A DNA stretch of 64,000 bases from Qaidamihabitans albus. Lineage in GTDB: Bacteria > Actinomycetota > Actinomycetes > Mycobacteriales > Pseudonocardiaceae. Numbering within the stretch: the first letter of the stretch is position 1; each line of letters opens with the position of its first letter. Below are positions 17,513 to 26,510 of the stretch, piece after piece. The position numbers were made by a program, and so were the translations under genes. The notes under the pieces are model-generated. The model had not been told where the DNA came from. It worked only from the letters and a program-made list of their open reading frames with translations, and ran no database searches. Where the stretch lies: assembly GCF_016464705.1 (NCBI RefSeq), contig NZ_JAEHOB010000002.1, forward strand, positions 248,001-312,000, written 5' to 3'.

Positions 17513-18256
17513 GTGCTCGTGCTGCTGCCCCCTTCCGAGACCAAGGCCGCGGGCGGTGCCGGCCCGCCGCTCGACCTCGGCGCGCTGTCGTTCGCCGAGC
17601 TGAACCCGGTACGGCGCAAGCTCGCCGACGAACTCGTCGACCTCGCCCAGGACGTGCCTGCCGCTCTCCGGGCGCTGGAACTGTCGCCGCGGCAGGAGGA
17701 CGAGGTCGCCCGCAACGCCCGGTTGTGGTCGGCACCGACCACGCCCGCCGTGCGCCGCTACACCGGCGTGCTGTACGACGCGCTGGACATCGCGGGCTTC
17801 GGCAGGGCGGAGCTGGCCAGGGCCGAGCAACGGCTCGCCGTGGCCTCCGCGCTGTTCGGCCTGGTCCGCGCGGCCGATCCCATCCCCGCCTACCGCCTCT
17901 CCGGCGGCAACACCCTGCCCGCGGCCGGGTCACTGCGCGCGCTGTGGCGCCCGGTGCTGGAGCCCGCGCTCGCCGGGACCGGCGGCCTGGTCGTCGACCT
18001 GCGTTCGGGGCCCTACGCGGCACTGGCCCGCGTGCCGGGCGCGGTCACGGTGCGCGTGGTCACCGACGACGGGACGGGCAGGCGCAGGACCGTCAGCCAT
18101 CACAACAAGGCCCACAAGGGCACGCTGGCGGCCACGCTCGCCAGGAGCCGGTCCGAACCGTCCACGGTGGACCGGCTCGTGCGCCTGGTGACGCGAAGCG
18201 GGCACCTCGTCGAGCGCACGGGCGAGCGGGAACTGGAGCTGCTCACCGGTCACTGA
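17513..18256 (+). CDS. yaaA: Peroxide stress protein YaaA (UPF0246)
   Basis: This 247-residue member of the YaaA family starts with the family signature LVLLPPSETK and contains VVDLRSGPYAALAR and the SHHNKAHKGTLAATLARS stretch near the C-terminus. In E. coli YaaA lowers intracellular free iron during peroxide stress; the actinobacterial protein is only assumed to do the same. The GTG start at 17513 begins exactly at the conserved N-terminus. The 3' end overlaps the convergent oxidoreductase by 14 nt. Confidence 0.92.
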   Translation: MLVLLPPSETKAAGGAGPPLDLGALSFAELNPVRRKLADELVDLAQDVPAALRALELSPRQEDEVARNARLWSAPTTPAVRRYTGVLYDALDIAGFGRAELARAEQRLAVASALFGLVRAADPIPAYRLSGGNTLPAAGSLRALWRPVLEPALAGTGGLVVDLRSGPYAALARVPGAVTVRVVTDDGTGRRRTVSHHNKAHKGTLAATLARSRSEPSTVDRLVRLVTRSGHLVERTGERELELLTGH

Positions 18257-19358
18257 ACCGCCCTGGCCGCAGCCCGCTCACGTCGATCGGCGGCGGCCGG
18301 TCGAGCGCCAGCGCGGCGGCCAGCCGCCCCGCATAGGGACCGAGCGTCAGCCCGGAGGGGCCGAATCCGGTGAGCACGATCACCTCAGGATGGCCGGCGA
18401 CCGGTCCGAGCAGCGGGGCGCCGTCGGGGGTGGCCGGCCGGAAGCCGACCCGGGTCTCCGCGAGCGTGGCCCCGCCGAGGCCGGGCGCCACCGCCAGCGC
18501 GTGTTCGAGCACCTCGTGCTGCCCGGCGGCGGTCACCCGGTGGTCGAAGCCCGACCCGTCCTCCCGGGTCGCCCCCGCCACCACGCGCGAGCCGGGAAAG
18601 GCCAGCAGGTAGTGGCTGGACACCGGCAGCACGACGGGCCAGGCCGCCGTGTCCGCGCCAGGAACATCGAAGTGGCAGATCTGCCCGCGCTGCGGCTCCA
18701 CCGGCAGCCGTGCCCCGAGCGGGGCGAGCAGCGGCGGGCTCCACGCGCCCGCGGCGACCACCACGCGGTCGGCCCAGACGAGCTCGCCCGCGATCCGGGC
18801 GCCCGCCACCCGGCCGCCCGTGAGGTGCAGCTCCGCCCGGCCCGCCATCGCCCGCGCGCCGAGCCCGGCCGCGGCGCGCAGCAGCGTCTCGCGCAGCCGC
18901 CTGCCGTCCACGCGGCCCGCACCGGAGAGGTGCACGGCGCCGAGACCGGGCGCCAGCGGCGGGAACAGCCCCCGCGCCTGTGCGGGGTCGAGCAGGTCCA
19001 CGGAACCGGCGTCGGGCCACTCGGCGGCCCGCGCGGTGATCCGGTCATGAGTGGCGGCCAGCTCACCCTCGTCCGCCGACACGACCATCCCGCCGACGAC
19101 CTCGAATGAGCCGCCGGGCCGGCCGTCCGCGGCGAGCTGCTCCCCGAGCGTCCGGTAGAACGCGGCGGCCCGCGCGGCCAGCTCCATCGCCGGGTCGTCG
19201 AGCTTGCGCGACGCCCACGGGCTGACGATCCCGGCACCCGCGTCGGTCGCCGCACCCGTGAGGCCGGCGTCGGCGACGACCACGTCGGCACCCAGCCGGG
19301 CGAGCTGGTAGGCAGCCGCGGCGCCGGCGATCCCCGTTCCGATCACGATGATCCGCAT
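18243..19358 (-). CDS. FAD-dependent oxidoreductase (D-amino acid/glycine oxidase-like)
   Basis: This 371-residue DAO-superfamily protein has an N-terminal Rossmann FAD motif IIVIGTGIAGAAAAYQLARL, a substrate domain, and the C-terminal motif VIVLTGFGPSGLTLGPYAGR that closes over the flavin. It resembles DadA/ThiO-type enzymes that oxidise amines of amino acids, but the substrate is unassigned. ATG 19358 is set by the FAD motif beginning immediately. A longer open frame upstream is antisense to the helicase gene and is not part of this protein. Confidence 0.9.
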   Translation of the reverse strand: MRIIVIGTGIAGAAAAYQLARLGADVVVADAGLTGAATDAGAGIVSPWASRKLDDPAMELAARAAAFYRTLGEQLAADGRPGGSFEVVGGMVVSADEGELAATHDRITARAAEWPDAGSVDLLDPAQARGLFPPLAPGLGAVHLSGAGRVDGRRLRETLLRAAAGLGARAMAGRAELHLTGGRVAGARIAGELVWADRVVVAAGAWSPPLLAPLGARLPVEPQRGQICHFDVPGADTAAWPVVLPVSSHYLLAFPGSRVVAGATREDGSGFDHRVTAAGQHEVLEHALAVAPGLGGATLAETRVGFRPATPDGAPLLGPVAGHPEVIVLTGFGPSGLTLGPYAGRLAAALALDRPPPIDVSGLRPGRFSDR

Positions 19359-19724
19359 AGGTGCCAGCTTGCCGCAGGACACCGTACCGGCGCGGCTGGT
19401 CGCTTGTGGACGATCGGCAGGCGGCGCTGTTCGCGGTGTTCCGGCTGTGACGCAGCTAACATGGTGACATGATCGGCGGCCCGGGTGCCGAAGCGCCTTC
19501 CCACCCTGAGGTAAGCTGAGGGAGCACCGCCGTTGGCGACGCACTTGCGCGCCGTCAAGCCGACCGATTCGGCATGCGGTGCTCCATCCATCAGCGGCGG
19601 GCGGTACCACGCAGGAACCGAACGCCGGGTTCGTCCCTGTGAACGCCCATTGCACCAAGATCGTGCCCTGCCCGTGTGCAGGCAACCGGGCCTCCTTGCG
19701 ACGTGCCACGTCCGAGAGGCATGA
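19359..19724 (+). promoter_or_regulatory. Long structured 5' leader/promoter region of the DEAD-box helicase gene
   Basis: This 366-bp gap contains no convincing gene. GGAGCACCGC (19521-19530) is perfectly complementary to GCGGTGCTCC (19576-19585), enclosing smaller hairpins such as GCCGA/TCGGC. A TAAGCT hexamer just upstream (19512-19517) could be a -10. A TTG-initiated 63-codon frame (19533-19724) ends exactly one base before the helicase GTG, but has no family resemblance. A cold-responsive leader RNA is possible. Confidence 0.5.
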
Positions 19725-21152
19725 GTGACCACGACATCGACTTCCCGCCCGTCCAGCCAGCAGCGGAACCACCGCGGCCGGGACGGCGAGACCTCGTCCG
19801 AGAACATCCCCACCAGGTCGTTCGCCGACCTGAACCTGCCCCAGCCGCTGCTGCGGGCACTGCGCGAGTCGGGCATGACGAACGCGTTCCCGATCCAGTC
19901 CGCGACGCTGCCCGACGCGCTCGCCGGCCGCGACGTGCTCGGCCGCGCCCAGACCGGCTCCGGCAAGACGCTTGCCTTCGGCCTCGCGCTGCTGACCAGG
20001 CTCGACGGCGGCAAGGCACGGCCGAAGCGGCCGCGTGCGCTCGTCCTCGTTCCCACCCGTGAGCTGGCCATGCAGGTGGCCGACGCGCTCACCCCGCTGG
20101 CCAAGACGCTCGGCCTGTGGTGCCGCACGGTCGTCGGCGGGATGGCCTTCAACCGGCAGGCCGAGGCGCTCAGCCGCGGCGTGGACCTGCTGATCGCCAC
20201 TCCCGGCCGGCTCTCCGACCACGTCCGCCAGGGCACGTGCGTGCTCGGTGACGTGAACTTCGTCGCGCTCGACGAGGCCGACCAGATGGCCGACATGGGG
20301 TTCCTGCCGCAGGTGCGGGAGATCCTCGACCTCACCCCGCCGCGCGGGCAGCGACTGCTGTTCTCGGCGACGCTGGACGGCGACGTCAAGCGGCTGGTCG
20401 ACGCGTACCTGGCCGACCCGGTGACGCACTCGGTGGCCCCGGTCACCGCGAGCGTGACCACCATGGAGCACCACCTGCTGCAGGTGTCGCACCAGGAGAA
20501 GCAGGACATCCTCGCCGAGATCGGTGCCCGCGAGGGCCGCACGCTCATGTTCGTGCGTACCAAGCACCACGTCGACCGGCTGGCCACCAAGCTGCGGGCC
20601 AACGGCGTCCACGCCGCGGCGCTGCACGGCGGCAAGACGCAGGGGCAGCGCAACCGGGTGCTCGCCGACTTCAAGGAAGGCCGCACGCCGGTGCTGGTCG
20701 CCACCGACGTCGCGGCACGCGGCATCCACGTCGACGACATCAGCCTGGTGGTGCACGTCGATCCGGCGGCGGACCACAAGGACTACCTGCACCGCGCCGG
20801 CCGCACCGCCAGGGCGGGCGCGTCGGGCGTCGTGGTCACGCTGATGACCAGCGATCAGCGCCGCACCGTGCGCCGGATGACCGAGAAGGCCGGCGTCAAG
20901 GCGGCCCAGACCGTGGTCCGGCCTGGCGACGGCGAGCTGGCCCGGATCACCGGTGCGCGCGTTCCGAGCGGCGTGCCGATCGTGGAGCAGCACCGGCCCC
21001 AGCGCCAGGCGGGCCCGCGCCGCGGTGGCGCCCCGGCTGGCCGGGGCCGGCCGTCCTTCGGCGGCGGTGGCCGTCGTGAGCAGGGCCGCGGCGGGGCTCC
21101 CGGGCGTGGCGGCAACCGCCGCCCCGCGCGCCGCTACTCCGCGCAGGACTGA
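19725..21152 (+). CDS. DEAD-box ATP-dependent RNA helicase
   Basis: This 475-residue protein carries the full helicase set: Q-motif region (SFADLNLPQPLLRALRESG), motif I AQTGSGKT, Ia PTRELAMQV, TPGRL, II DEAD in VALDEADQMADMG, III SAT, then TDVAARGIHVDD (V) and HRAGRTARAG (VI). A C-terminal Arg/Gly-rich tail (about 425-475) probably binds RNA. It is likely a cold-shock or ribosome-assembly/RNA-decay helicase of the DeaD/RhlE type. The GTG at 19725 directly follows GAGAGGCAT. The long structured leader suggests post-transcriptional control. Confidence 0.95.
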   Translation: MTTTSTSRPSSQQRNHRGRDGETSSENIPTRSFADLNLPQPLLRALRESGMTNAFPIQSATLPDALAGRDVLGRAQTGSGKTLAFGLALLTRLDGGKARPKRPRALVLVPTRELAMQVADALTPLAKTLGLWCRTVVGGMAFNRQAEALSRGVDLLIATPGRLSDHVRQGTCVLGDVNFVALDEADQMADMGFLPQVREILDLTPPRGQRLLFSATLDGDVKRLVDAYLADPVTHSVAPVTASVTTMEHHLLQVSHQEKQDILAEIGAREGRTLMFVRTKHHVDRLATKLRANGVHAAALHGGKTQGQRNRVLADFKEGRTPVLVATDVAARGIHVDDISLVVHVDPAADHKDYLHRAGRTARAGASGVVVTLMTSDQRRTVRRMTEKAGVKAAQTVVRPGDGELARITGARVPSGVPIVEQHRPQRQAGPRRGGAPAGRGRPSFGGGGRREQGRGGAPGRGGNRRPARRYSAQD

Positions 21153-21252
21153 GCCGAGGGCTGATCCGCTCAGCCTTTCCGTGACGCAGGCCATCGTCCC
21201 CCGGGACGGTGGCCTGCGTCGCGTCCGGAGCGGTCCTGGGACACTGCGGGGC

Positions 21253-22449
21253 GTGAACTCACCCGGTCCAGCCCCCACAGCGACGTCACCGGCGATGCCG
21301 CCGGAGCAGGTCTTCGACTGGCTCGACACCGAGGCGGAGCGCCGCGCCGAGGCCGGCCTGGTCCGCCGCCTGCGGGCACGCGCCGCGGACACCGGTGAGC
21401 TCGACCTCGCAGGCAACGACTATCTGGGCCTGGCCAGGGACAAGCGGGTCGCGGGAGCCACCGCGGCGGCCGCCCTGCGCTGGGGCGCCGGTTCCACCGG
21501 CTCCCGGCTGGTGACCGGCTCCACCGAACTGCACGCGGAGCTGGAACACCAGCTCGCCCGGTTCTGCGGCGCGCAGGCCGCGCTGGTCTTCTCCTCCGGG
21601 TTCATGGCGAACCTCGGCGCGGTCACGGCCCTCTCCGGTGCCGAGTCCGCCATCGTCACCGACAAGTACATCCACGCCTCGCTCATCGAGGGCTGCCGGC
21701 TCTCCCGGGCCGATGTCGCCGCGGTCGCGCACCGCGACCCGGCCGCCGTGACCCATGCGCTGGCCACCCGCCGCAAGCAGCGCGCGCTCGTAGTGACCGA
21801 CTCGGTGTTCTCCGTCGACGGCGACCTCGCCCCGCTCGGTGCGCTCGCCACGGCCTGCCGCGAGCACGGCGCCGCGCTGCTGGTCGACGACGCGCACGGC
21901 TTCGGCGTGCTCGGCGAGGGCGGCCGGGGCGCCGTCCACGAGGCGGGTCTGTCCGGCGAGCCGGACGTCGTCACCACCATCACCCTGTCCAAGGCGCTCG
22001 GTGCGCAGGGCGGCGCGGTGCTGGGCCCCCGGCGGGTGATCCGGCACCTCGTCGACACGGCGCGCAGCTTCATCTTCGACACCGCGCTGGCCCCGGGCAG
22101 CGTGGCGGCGGCCCTCTCCGCGCTGGGGGTGCTGCGCGAGGAGCCCGGACTGCCCGAGCGGGTGCTGGCCACGGCGCACGAGCTGTCCGAACGACTCGGA
22201 GCGGCCGGCTTCACGGTGAGCACACCGGACGGCGCCGTGGTGGCGGTCCACGCCCCCGGCCCGGACGAGGCGGTGGCATGGGCGGCCCGGTGCGCCGAGC
22301 AGGGCGTGCGGGTGGGCTGCTTCCGCCCGCCCTCGGTACCCGACGGGATCTCCCGGCTGCGCCTGACCGCCCGCGCCGACCTCACCGAGTCCGAACTGGA
22401 CCGCGCCGTCAGGGTGATCGGCGAGGCCGCCCCCGCGGGGGCGAGCTAG
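21253..22449 (+). CDS. bioF: 8-amino-7-oxononanoate synthase / AOS-family PLP enzyme
   Basis: This 398-residue alpha-oxoamine synthase has the N-terminal LAGNDYLGLARDKRV and GAGSTGSRLVTGSTELHAEL. The PLP Lys lies in TTITLSKALGAQGGAVLG, with DDAHGFGVLG before it. It condenses pimeloyl-CoA (or -ACP) with alanine in biotin synthesis if truly BioF; the closely related Kbl uses glycine and acetyl-CoA. No other bio gene is visible here, so the exact substrate is inferred. The GTG at 21253 follows GCGGGG. ATG 21295 is an alternative start. Confidence 0.85.
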   Translation: MNSPGPAPTATSPAMPPEQVFDWLDTEAERRAEAGLVRRLRARAADTGELDLAGNDYLGLARDKRVAGATAAAALRWGAGSTGSRLVTGSTELHAELEHQLARFCGAQAALVFSSGFMANLGAVTALSGAESAIVTDKYIHASLIEGCRLSRADVAAVAHRDPAAVTHALATRRKQRALVVTDSVFSVDGDLAPLGALATACREHGAALLVDDAHGFGVLGEGGRGAVHEAGLSGEPDVVTTITLSKALGAQGGAVLGPRRVIRHLVDTARSFIFDTALAPGSVAAALSALGVLREEPGLPERVLATAHELSERLGAAGFTVSTPDGAVVAVHAPGPDEAVAWAARCAEQGVRVGCFRPPSVPDGISRLRLTARADLTESELDRAVRVIGEAAPAGAS

Positions 22450-22499
22450 CGGCTGGTCACGGAGATCCCACGGAGGCTCGGCGTTGTGCCCGGTCACCA

Positions 22500-22544
22500 C
22501 TCGTGAGTGCGCACGCAAGTTAGAACACTGTTACGCACTCACGA
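22500..22544. repeat. Dispersed gene-end hairpin repeat, copy 3
   Basis: TCGTGAGTGCG (22501-22511) pairs with CGCACTCACGA (22534-22544). It lies between the convergent bioF-like and GNAT genes and overlaps the GNAT stop codon at 22539-22541. It could terminate both directions. Confidence 0.8.
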
Positions 22545-22970
22545 CCGGCGCATCGGGATGTGCGGGATGCCGTCCTCGAGGTACTCCTCGCCGTCCGGCC
22601 GGAACCCGAACCGCGCGTAGAAGCCCTGCGCGTAGGTCTGGGCGTCGAGCACGCACTCCGCGCCACCGGCGTACTCCAGCGCCGCCGTCATCAGCCGCGC
22701 GCCGAGGCCGGTGCTCCGGGCCTGCGGTGCCGTGCAGACCCGGCCGATGCGCAGGACACCGCCGGGTTCGGCGAGCACCCGGAGATACCCCGCGGCCCCG
22801 TCCTCGCCCTGTGCCCAGAAGTGCCGCGTGCCGGGCAGCAGGTCCCGGCCGTCGATCTCCGGGTACGGGCACTCCTGCTCGACCACGAACACGTCGACCC
22901 GGAGCCTGAGTATGTCGTGCAGCTGGGCCGCCGTCAGCTCACCGCCCGCGCACGCGAGAATCTCGGTCAC
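22539..22970 (-). CDS. GNAT family N-acetyltransferase (ElaA-like)
   Basis: This 143-residue GNAT has the ElaA-family signature RVDVFVVEQECPYPEIDGRD, the acetyl-CoA-binding segment RVCTAPQARSTGLGARLMTA, and the C-terminal GFYARFGFRPDGEEYLEDGIPH. The acceptor is unknown. The stop codon is inside the hairpin repeat, which ties the end of the ORF to that element. Confidence 0.92.
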   Translation of the reverse strand: MTEILACAGGELTAAQLHDILRLRVDVFVVEQECPYPEIDGRDLLPGTRHFWAQGEDGAAGYLRVLAEPGGVLRIGRVCTAPQARSTGLGARLMTAALEYAGGAECVLDAQTYAQGFYARFGFRPDGEEYLEDGIPHIPMRRS

Positions 22971-22988
22971 GCCCCATGCGTACCAAAC

Positions 22989-23774
22989 TCACATCTCGAC
23001 GTTGCGACTGACGTCCTCGAAGAAACTCGACACGCGCGTGTAGACGCCGGGCTTGCCCGCCTCGGCGCAGCCCTGGCCCCACGACACGATCCCGATCAGC
23101 GTGTCGCCCACCATCAGCGGGCCACCGGAGTCGCCCTGGCAAGCATCGACGCCGCCCTCCGGGTAACCGGCGCACACCATGGTCCGCGGATCGTAGGAGC
23201 CGTACGCCCCCGCGCAGGTCTTGTCGTCGACGAGGGGCACCTGCGCGCCGCGCAGCGAGTCCGCCTTCGGCCCGCCGTCGGAGGTGCGGCCCCAGCCGAG
23301 CACGGTTGCCATGGTGCCAGGGGCGTACAGCGAGCGGTCGTCGGTTCCGGCCATCCGTGCCGCACGGTAGGGCACCTGGTCGTCGAGCGAGAGCACCGCG
23401 ATGTCGTTTCCGGAGCTCGGTTCCTCGTAGTCCGGGGCGGTCCACACGCGGCGCACGCCGGCCTCCGTGCCGCCGGAGCCGCGCTTGTCCTGCCTGCCCG
23501 CGACCACCCCGAGCTCGGAGCGTCGCACGGCGAGTGCACAGTGTGCCGCGGTCAGCGCGGCGTCGGGCGCGACGATCACCGCGCCGCAGAACTGGTTGCC
23601 CCGCCGGTCGACGAGGTAGGCGGCGTAAGGATGGTCGGCGATCGAGACCTCCCCGCCACCGACGATGTACGGCTGCGTCCCCCCGGACTGCGCGGCCGAG
23701 GCGGCGGGTACGAACATCGCGCCCGCGAGCAGGGCGGCGGCCATGGCAGCGGCACGCCGGAGTTTCGTGGACAT
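22989..23774 (-). CDS. Secreted trypsin-like serine protease (S1)
   Basis: This 261-residue pre-pro-enzyme has a signal peptide at residues 1-28 ([20 protein letters not shown]...). It has a short propeptide, and the mature N-terminus is at about I37 (IVGG). The catalytic triad is His78 in LTAAHC, Asp124 in NDIAVL and Ser216 in GDSGGPL. Disulfide Cys are present near 63/79, 187/201 and 212. Asp210 six residues before the Ser suggests trypsin-like specificity for Lys/Arg. It is probably extracellular. Confidence 0.94.
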   Translation of the reverse strand: MSTKLRRAAAMAAALLAGAMFVPAASAAQSGGTQPYIVGGGEVSIADHPYAAYLVDRRGNQFCGAVIVAPDAALTAAHCALAVRRSELGVVAGRQDKRGSGGTEAGVRRVWTAPDYEEPSSGNDIAVLSLDDQVPYRAARMAGTDDRSLYAPGTMATVLGWGRTSDGGPKADSLRGAQVPLVDDKTCAGAYGSYDPRTMVCAGYPEGGVDACQGDSGGPLMVGDTLIGIVSWGQGCAEAGKPGVYTRVSSFFEDVSRNVEM

Positions 23775-23886
23775 GCTTCATCCCCCTCACTGGACCGGCG
23801 CCCACAATAGAGGGAACGAGCTCGGATCGGTGTCACTGAACCGGGTGGAGTACATGCTTACTCAGCGTTTCTGCGAAGCTGGTCAG

Positions 23887-25419
23887 GTGACCGTCCAGGG
23901 TGGCCTCCTCATCGCAGGCACGACGTCGGACGCCGGCAAGTCGACCGTCACCGCGGGGTTGTGCCGCTGGCTGGCGCGGCAGGGTGTGCGGGTGGCGCCG
24001 TTCAAGGCACAGAACATGTCGAACAACTCGATGGTGTGCGCCGACGGCGCCGAGATCGGCAGGGCGCAGTGGCTGCAGGCCGTCGCCGCCGGCGTCGAGC
24101 CCGAGTCGGCGATGAACCCGGTGCTGCTCAAGCCGGGCGGCGACCGGCGCAGCCATGTCGTGCTGCGCGGCAAGCCGTGGGGCGAGCTCGTCGCGGGCGA
24201 CTGGGCGCAGGGGCGCCGCGCCCTCGCCACCGCCGCGCAGGAGGCGCTGGCGGAGCTGCGCGAACGCTATGACGTGGTGCTCTGCGAGGGCGCGGGCAGC
24301 CCCGCGGAGATCAACCTGCGCGACGGCGACTACGTCAACATGGGACTCGCCCGGGCGGCGGGCCTGCCGGTCGTGGTCGTCGGCGACATCGACCGTGGCG
24401 GCGTGCTCGCCGCGATGGCAGGCACCGTCGCACTGCTGGGCAGGGAGGATCAGGCGCACGTCGCGGGCTTCCTGGTGAACAAGTTCCGCGGGGACGCCGC
24501 GCTGCTCGAACCGGGCCTGCGCTCGCTGAGCGAGCTGACCGGCCGGCCGGTGCTCGGCGTGCTGCCCTGGCTGCCGGACGCGTGGCTCGACTCCGAGGAC
24601 GCGCTGGCGATGGCGGGCTGGGCAGGCCACCGGCGCGGCCCCGGCGCGACGCTGCGGGTGGCCGCGGTGCGGCTGCCCCGGGTGTCGAACGCGACGGACC
24701 TCGACCCGCTCGCCGCCGAGCCGGGTGTCTCGGTGACCGTGACGGCCGACCCGGACGTGCTCGCCGCGGCCGACGTGGTGATTCTGCCCGGCAGCCGATC
24801 CACTGTGGACGACCTGAACTGGTTGCGGGAGAACGGAATCGCCCGGGTGATCGAGGCACGGGCGGAGGAGGGCCGCCCGGTGCTCGGCATCTGCGGCGGC
24901 TGCCAGATGCTCGCAGGCACGATCACCGACGACGTCGAGTCCGGTGCCGGCGCGGTGGCCGCGCTCGGGTTGCTGCCGCTCACCGTCCGCTTCGCCGAGG
25001 AGAAGACGCTGACCAGGCCCGCCGGACGGTGGCGAGGGCACCGGGTACGTGGCTACGAGATCCACCACGGGATCACCGAGACCAGGCCGGGCGACGGTGC
25101 CGAGCCGTTTCTCGACGGCCTGCGCCGGGGCGCCGTCTGGGCGACGATGTGGCACGGCGTCTTCGAGAACGACGACTTCCGGCGGGCGTGGCTCGCCGAG
25201 GCGGCCGCGCAGGCCGGGGTGGCGTGGCGACCGGCCGACGCGCCGGGTTTCGCGGCGCGGCGGGAGGCGATGCTCGACGACCTCGCCGACGCGATCGAGG
25301 AGCACGTGGACACCGGAGCGCTGCTCGCGCTCGTCTCCGGCGGGGTGCCGCCCGGCCTGCCGTGGATCCGGCTCGGCCGCGCGGATCAGGCCGATCAGGC
25401 TGATCAGTCCTCGGTGTGA
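23887..25419 (+). CDS. cobQ: Cobyric acid synthase
   Basis: This 510-residue CobQ catalyses the four amidations of adenosyl-cobyrinic acid a,c-diamide, the late step before the nucleotide loop. The N-terminal dethiobiotin-synthetase-like P-loop is [17 protein letters not shown], followed by [12 protein letters not shown]. The C-terminal glutamine amidotransferase domain has its nucleophile Cys in [11 protein letters not shown] and His in [13 protein letters not shown] 23887 begins at the conserved N-terminus; ATG 23854, with GGAG before it, is a plausible longer start. No riboswitch is seen upstream. Confidence 0.93.
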   Translation: MTVQGGLLIAGTTSDAGKSTVTAGLCRWLARQGVRVAPFKAQNMSNNSMVCADGAEIGRAQWLQAVAAGVEPESAMNPVLLKPGGDRRSHVVLRGKPWGELVAGDWAQGRRALATAAQEALAELRERYDVVLCEGAGSPAEINLRDGDYVNMGLARAAGLPVVVVGDIDRGGVLAAMAGTVALLGREDQAHVAGFLVNKFRGDAALLEPGLRSLSELTGRPVLGVLPWLPDAWLDSEDALAMAGWAGHRRGPGATLRVAAVRLPRVSNATDLDPLAAEPGVSVTVTADPDVLAAADVVILPGSRSTVDDLNWLRENGIARVIEARAEEGRPVLGICGGCQMLAGTITDDVESGAGAVAALGLLPLTVRFAEEKTLTRPAGRWRGHRVRGYEIHHGITETRPGDGAEPFLDGLRRGAVWATMWHGVFENDDFRRAWLAEAAAQAGVAWRPADAPGFAARREAMLDDLADAIEEHVDTGALLALVSGGVPPGLPWIRLGRADQADQADQSSV

Positions 25420-26429
25420 CGGAGCACCCGCAGCATGCCCTGCGGATCGGCCCGCTCCGGTGCGGGCTCCACACAGGACTCCAGCCGCGCACGCAGCACG
25501 GCGGGGTCGATGCCGGCCCCGATGAGCACGAGCTCGGTGCGCCGCCGCTCGGCCGCGGTCCAGCGCGAGCGGTGGAACCGGAGGTAGGCGCCCACCGTGT
25601 GCAGCGTGAACTTCTGCCGGTGCCCGGGTACTCCGAAGTAGACGACGCCCTTCATCCGATAGAGGCCGCCGGGGCGGGACTCCAGGAACCGCATCAGCCG
25701 ACGCGGATCGAGCGCCGCCTCCGCGGAGTACTCCACGCTCTCGTAGGCGGTGTGCGCGTGGGCGGCGCAGTCGTCGGGCTCGCGCAGGTCGTCGAAGGAC
25801 AGCTGCCGGGCCACCGGCTCGCGCGGCGCGCGCCGCTCCGGGTCGAACAGCAGGGCCGGATCGACCCGCCCGTGGCTCGTCGGCAGCACCGGGACGCCGT
25901 CCACCAGCCGCCGCACGTCCGCGAGCAGGTGCCCGTGGTCGGTGCGGCGGTCGGTCTTGTTGAGCAGCACCAGGTCGGCCAGCCGCAGCTGCTGATCGAG
26001 CTCCGGATGCCGCTCGCGGGTGCGTTCGAACTCCACGGCGTCGACCACCTCGACCAGGCCGCCGTACTCGATGCCGGGGTTGGTGCTGGCGAGCAGGAGC
26101 CGGACCAGGCTCCGTGGCTCGGCCAGCCCGCTCGCCTCGACGACGACGAGATCGAGGTCCGTCCCCGGCCGGGTGAGCTTGGCCAGCATGGCGTCGAGGC
26201 CGCCCGCGTCGACCGCGCAGCACAGGCAGCCGTTCTGCAGGGTCATCATCGAGTCGACCTGGCCTGCCACGCTCATGGCGTCGACGTTGATGCTGCCGAA
26301 GTCGTTGACCACCACGCCGATCCGGGTGCCGCCGCTGTTGTTCAGCAGGTGGTTGAGCAGGGTGGTCTTCCCTGAGCCGAGGAAGCCGGCGACGAGGACG
26401 ACCGGGACGCGTGCGCTGGCCAAGGACAT
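25404..26429 (-). CDS. CobW/COG0523 family GTP-binding metallochaperone-like protein
   Basis: This 341-residue GTPase has a P-loop [19 protein letters not shown], the metal-binding CxCC motif in [13 protein letters not shown], a [10 protein letters not shown] switch region and NKTD for guanine specificity. A CobW_C-terminal domain follows ([20 protein letters not shown]). COG0523 proteins insert or traffic metals (Zn, Co). The 3' end overlaps cobQ by 16 nt, but the gene is convergent with it, so this may not mean cobalt. The ATG at 26429 is preceded by GAAGGG. Confidence 0.9.
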   Translation of the reverse strand: MSLASARVPVVLVAGFLGSGKTTLLNHLLNNSGGTRIGVVVNDFGSINVDAMSVAGQVDSMMTLQNGCLCCAVDAGGLDAMLAKLTRPGTDLDLVVVEASGLAEPRSLVRLLLASTNPGIEYGGLVEVVDAVEFERTRERHPELDQQLRLADLVLLNKTDRRTDHGHLLADVRRLVDGVPVLPTSHGRVDPALLFDPERRAPREPVARQLSFDDLREPDDCAAHAHTAYESVEYSAEAALDPRRLMRFLESRPGGLYRMKGVVYFGVPGHRQKFTLHTVGAYLRFHRSRWTAAERRRTELVLIGAGIDPAVLRARLESCVEPAPERADPQGMLRVLRHTED

Positions 26430-26510
26430 ACCCTTCGGGGAACAACTCAGGGGACACCGCGGTTGAGCCGGACGGCCGGGCACAACCACATCCGTCCGAA
26501 GGGTAACGCC

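Noticed and set aside
19533-19724. 63-codon TTG-initiated frame upstream of the helicase
   Set aside because: No family resemblance or strong ribosome-binding site, so not called as a gene; it is mentioned as a possible uORF.
18243-21416. 1057-residue open frame on the minus strand
   Set aside because: The last 371 residues are the FAD oxidoreductase; the upstream part is antisense to the helicase with no family match.
23775-23886. Cobalamin riboswitch upstream of cobQ
   Set aside because: The gap is only about 110 bp and no B12-box-like sequence was recognised.
23833-26457. 874-residue open frame across cobQ and the COG0523 gene
   Set aside because: It is a high-GC shadow frame of low complexity (Arg/Gly/Pro); the real genes lie in other frames.
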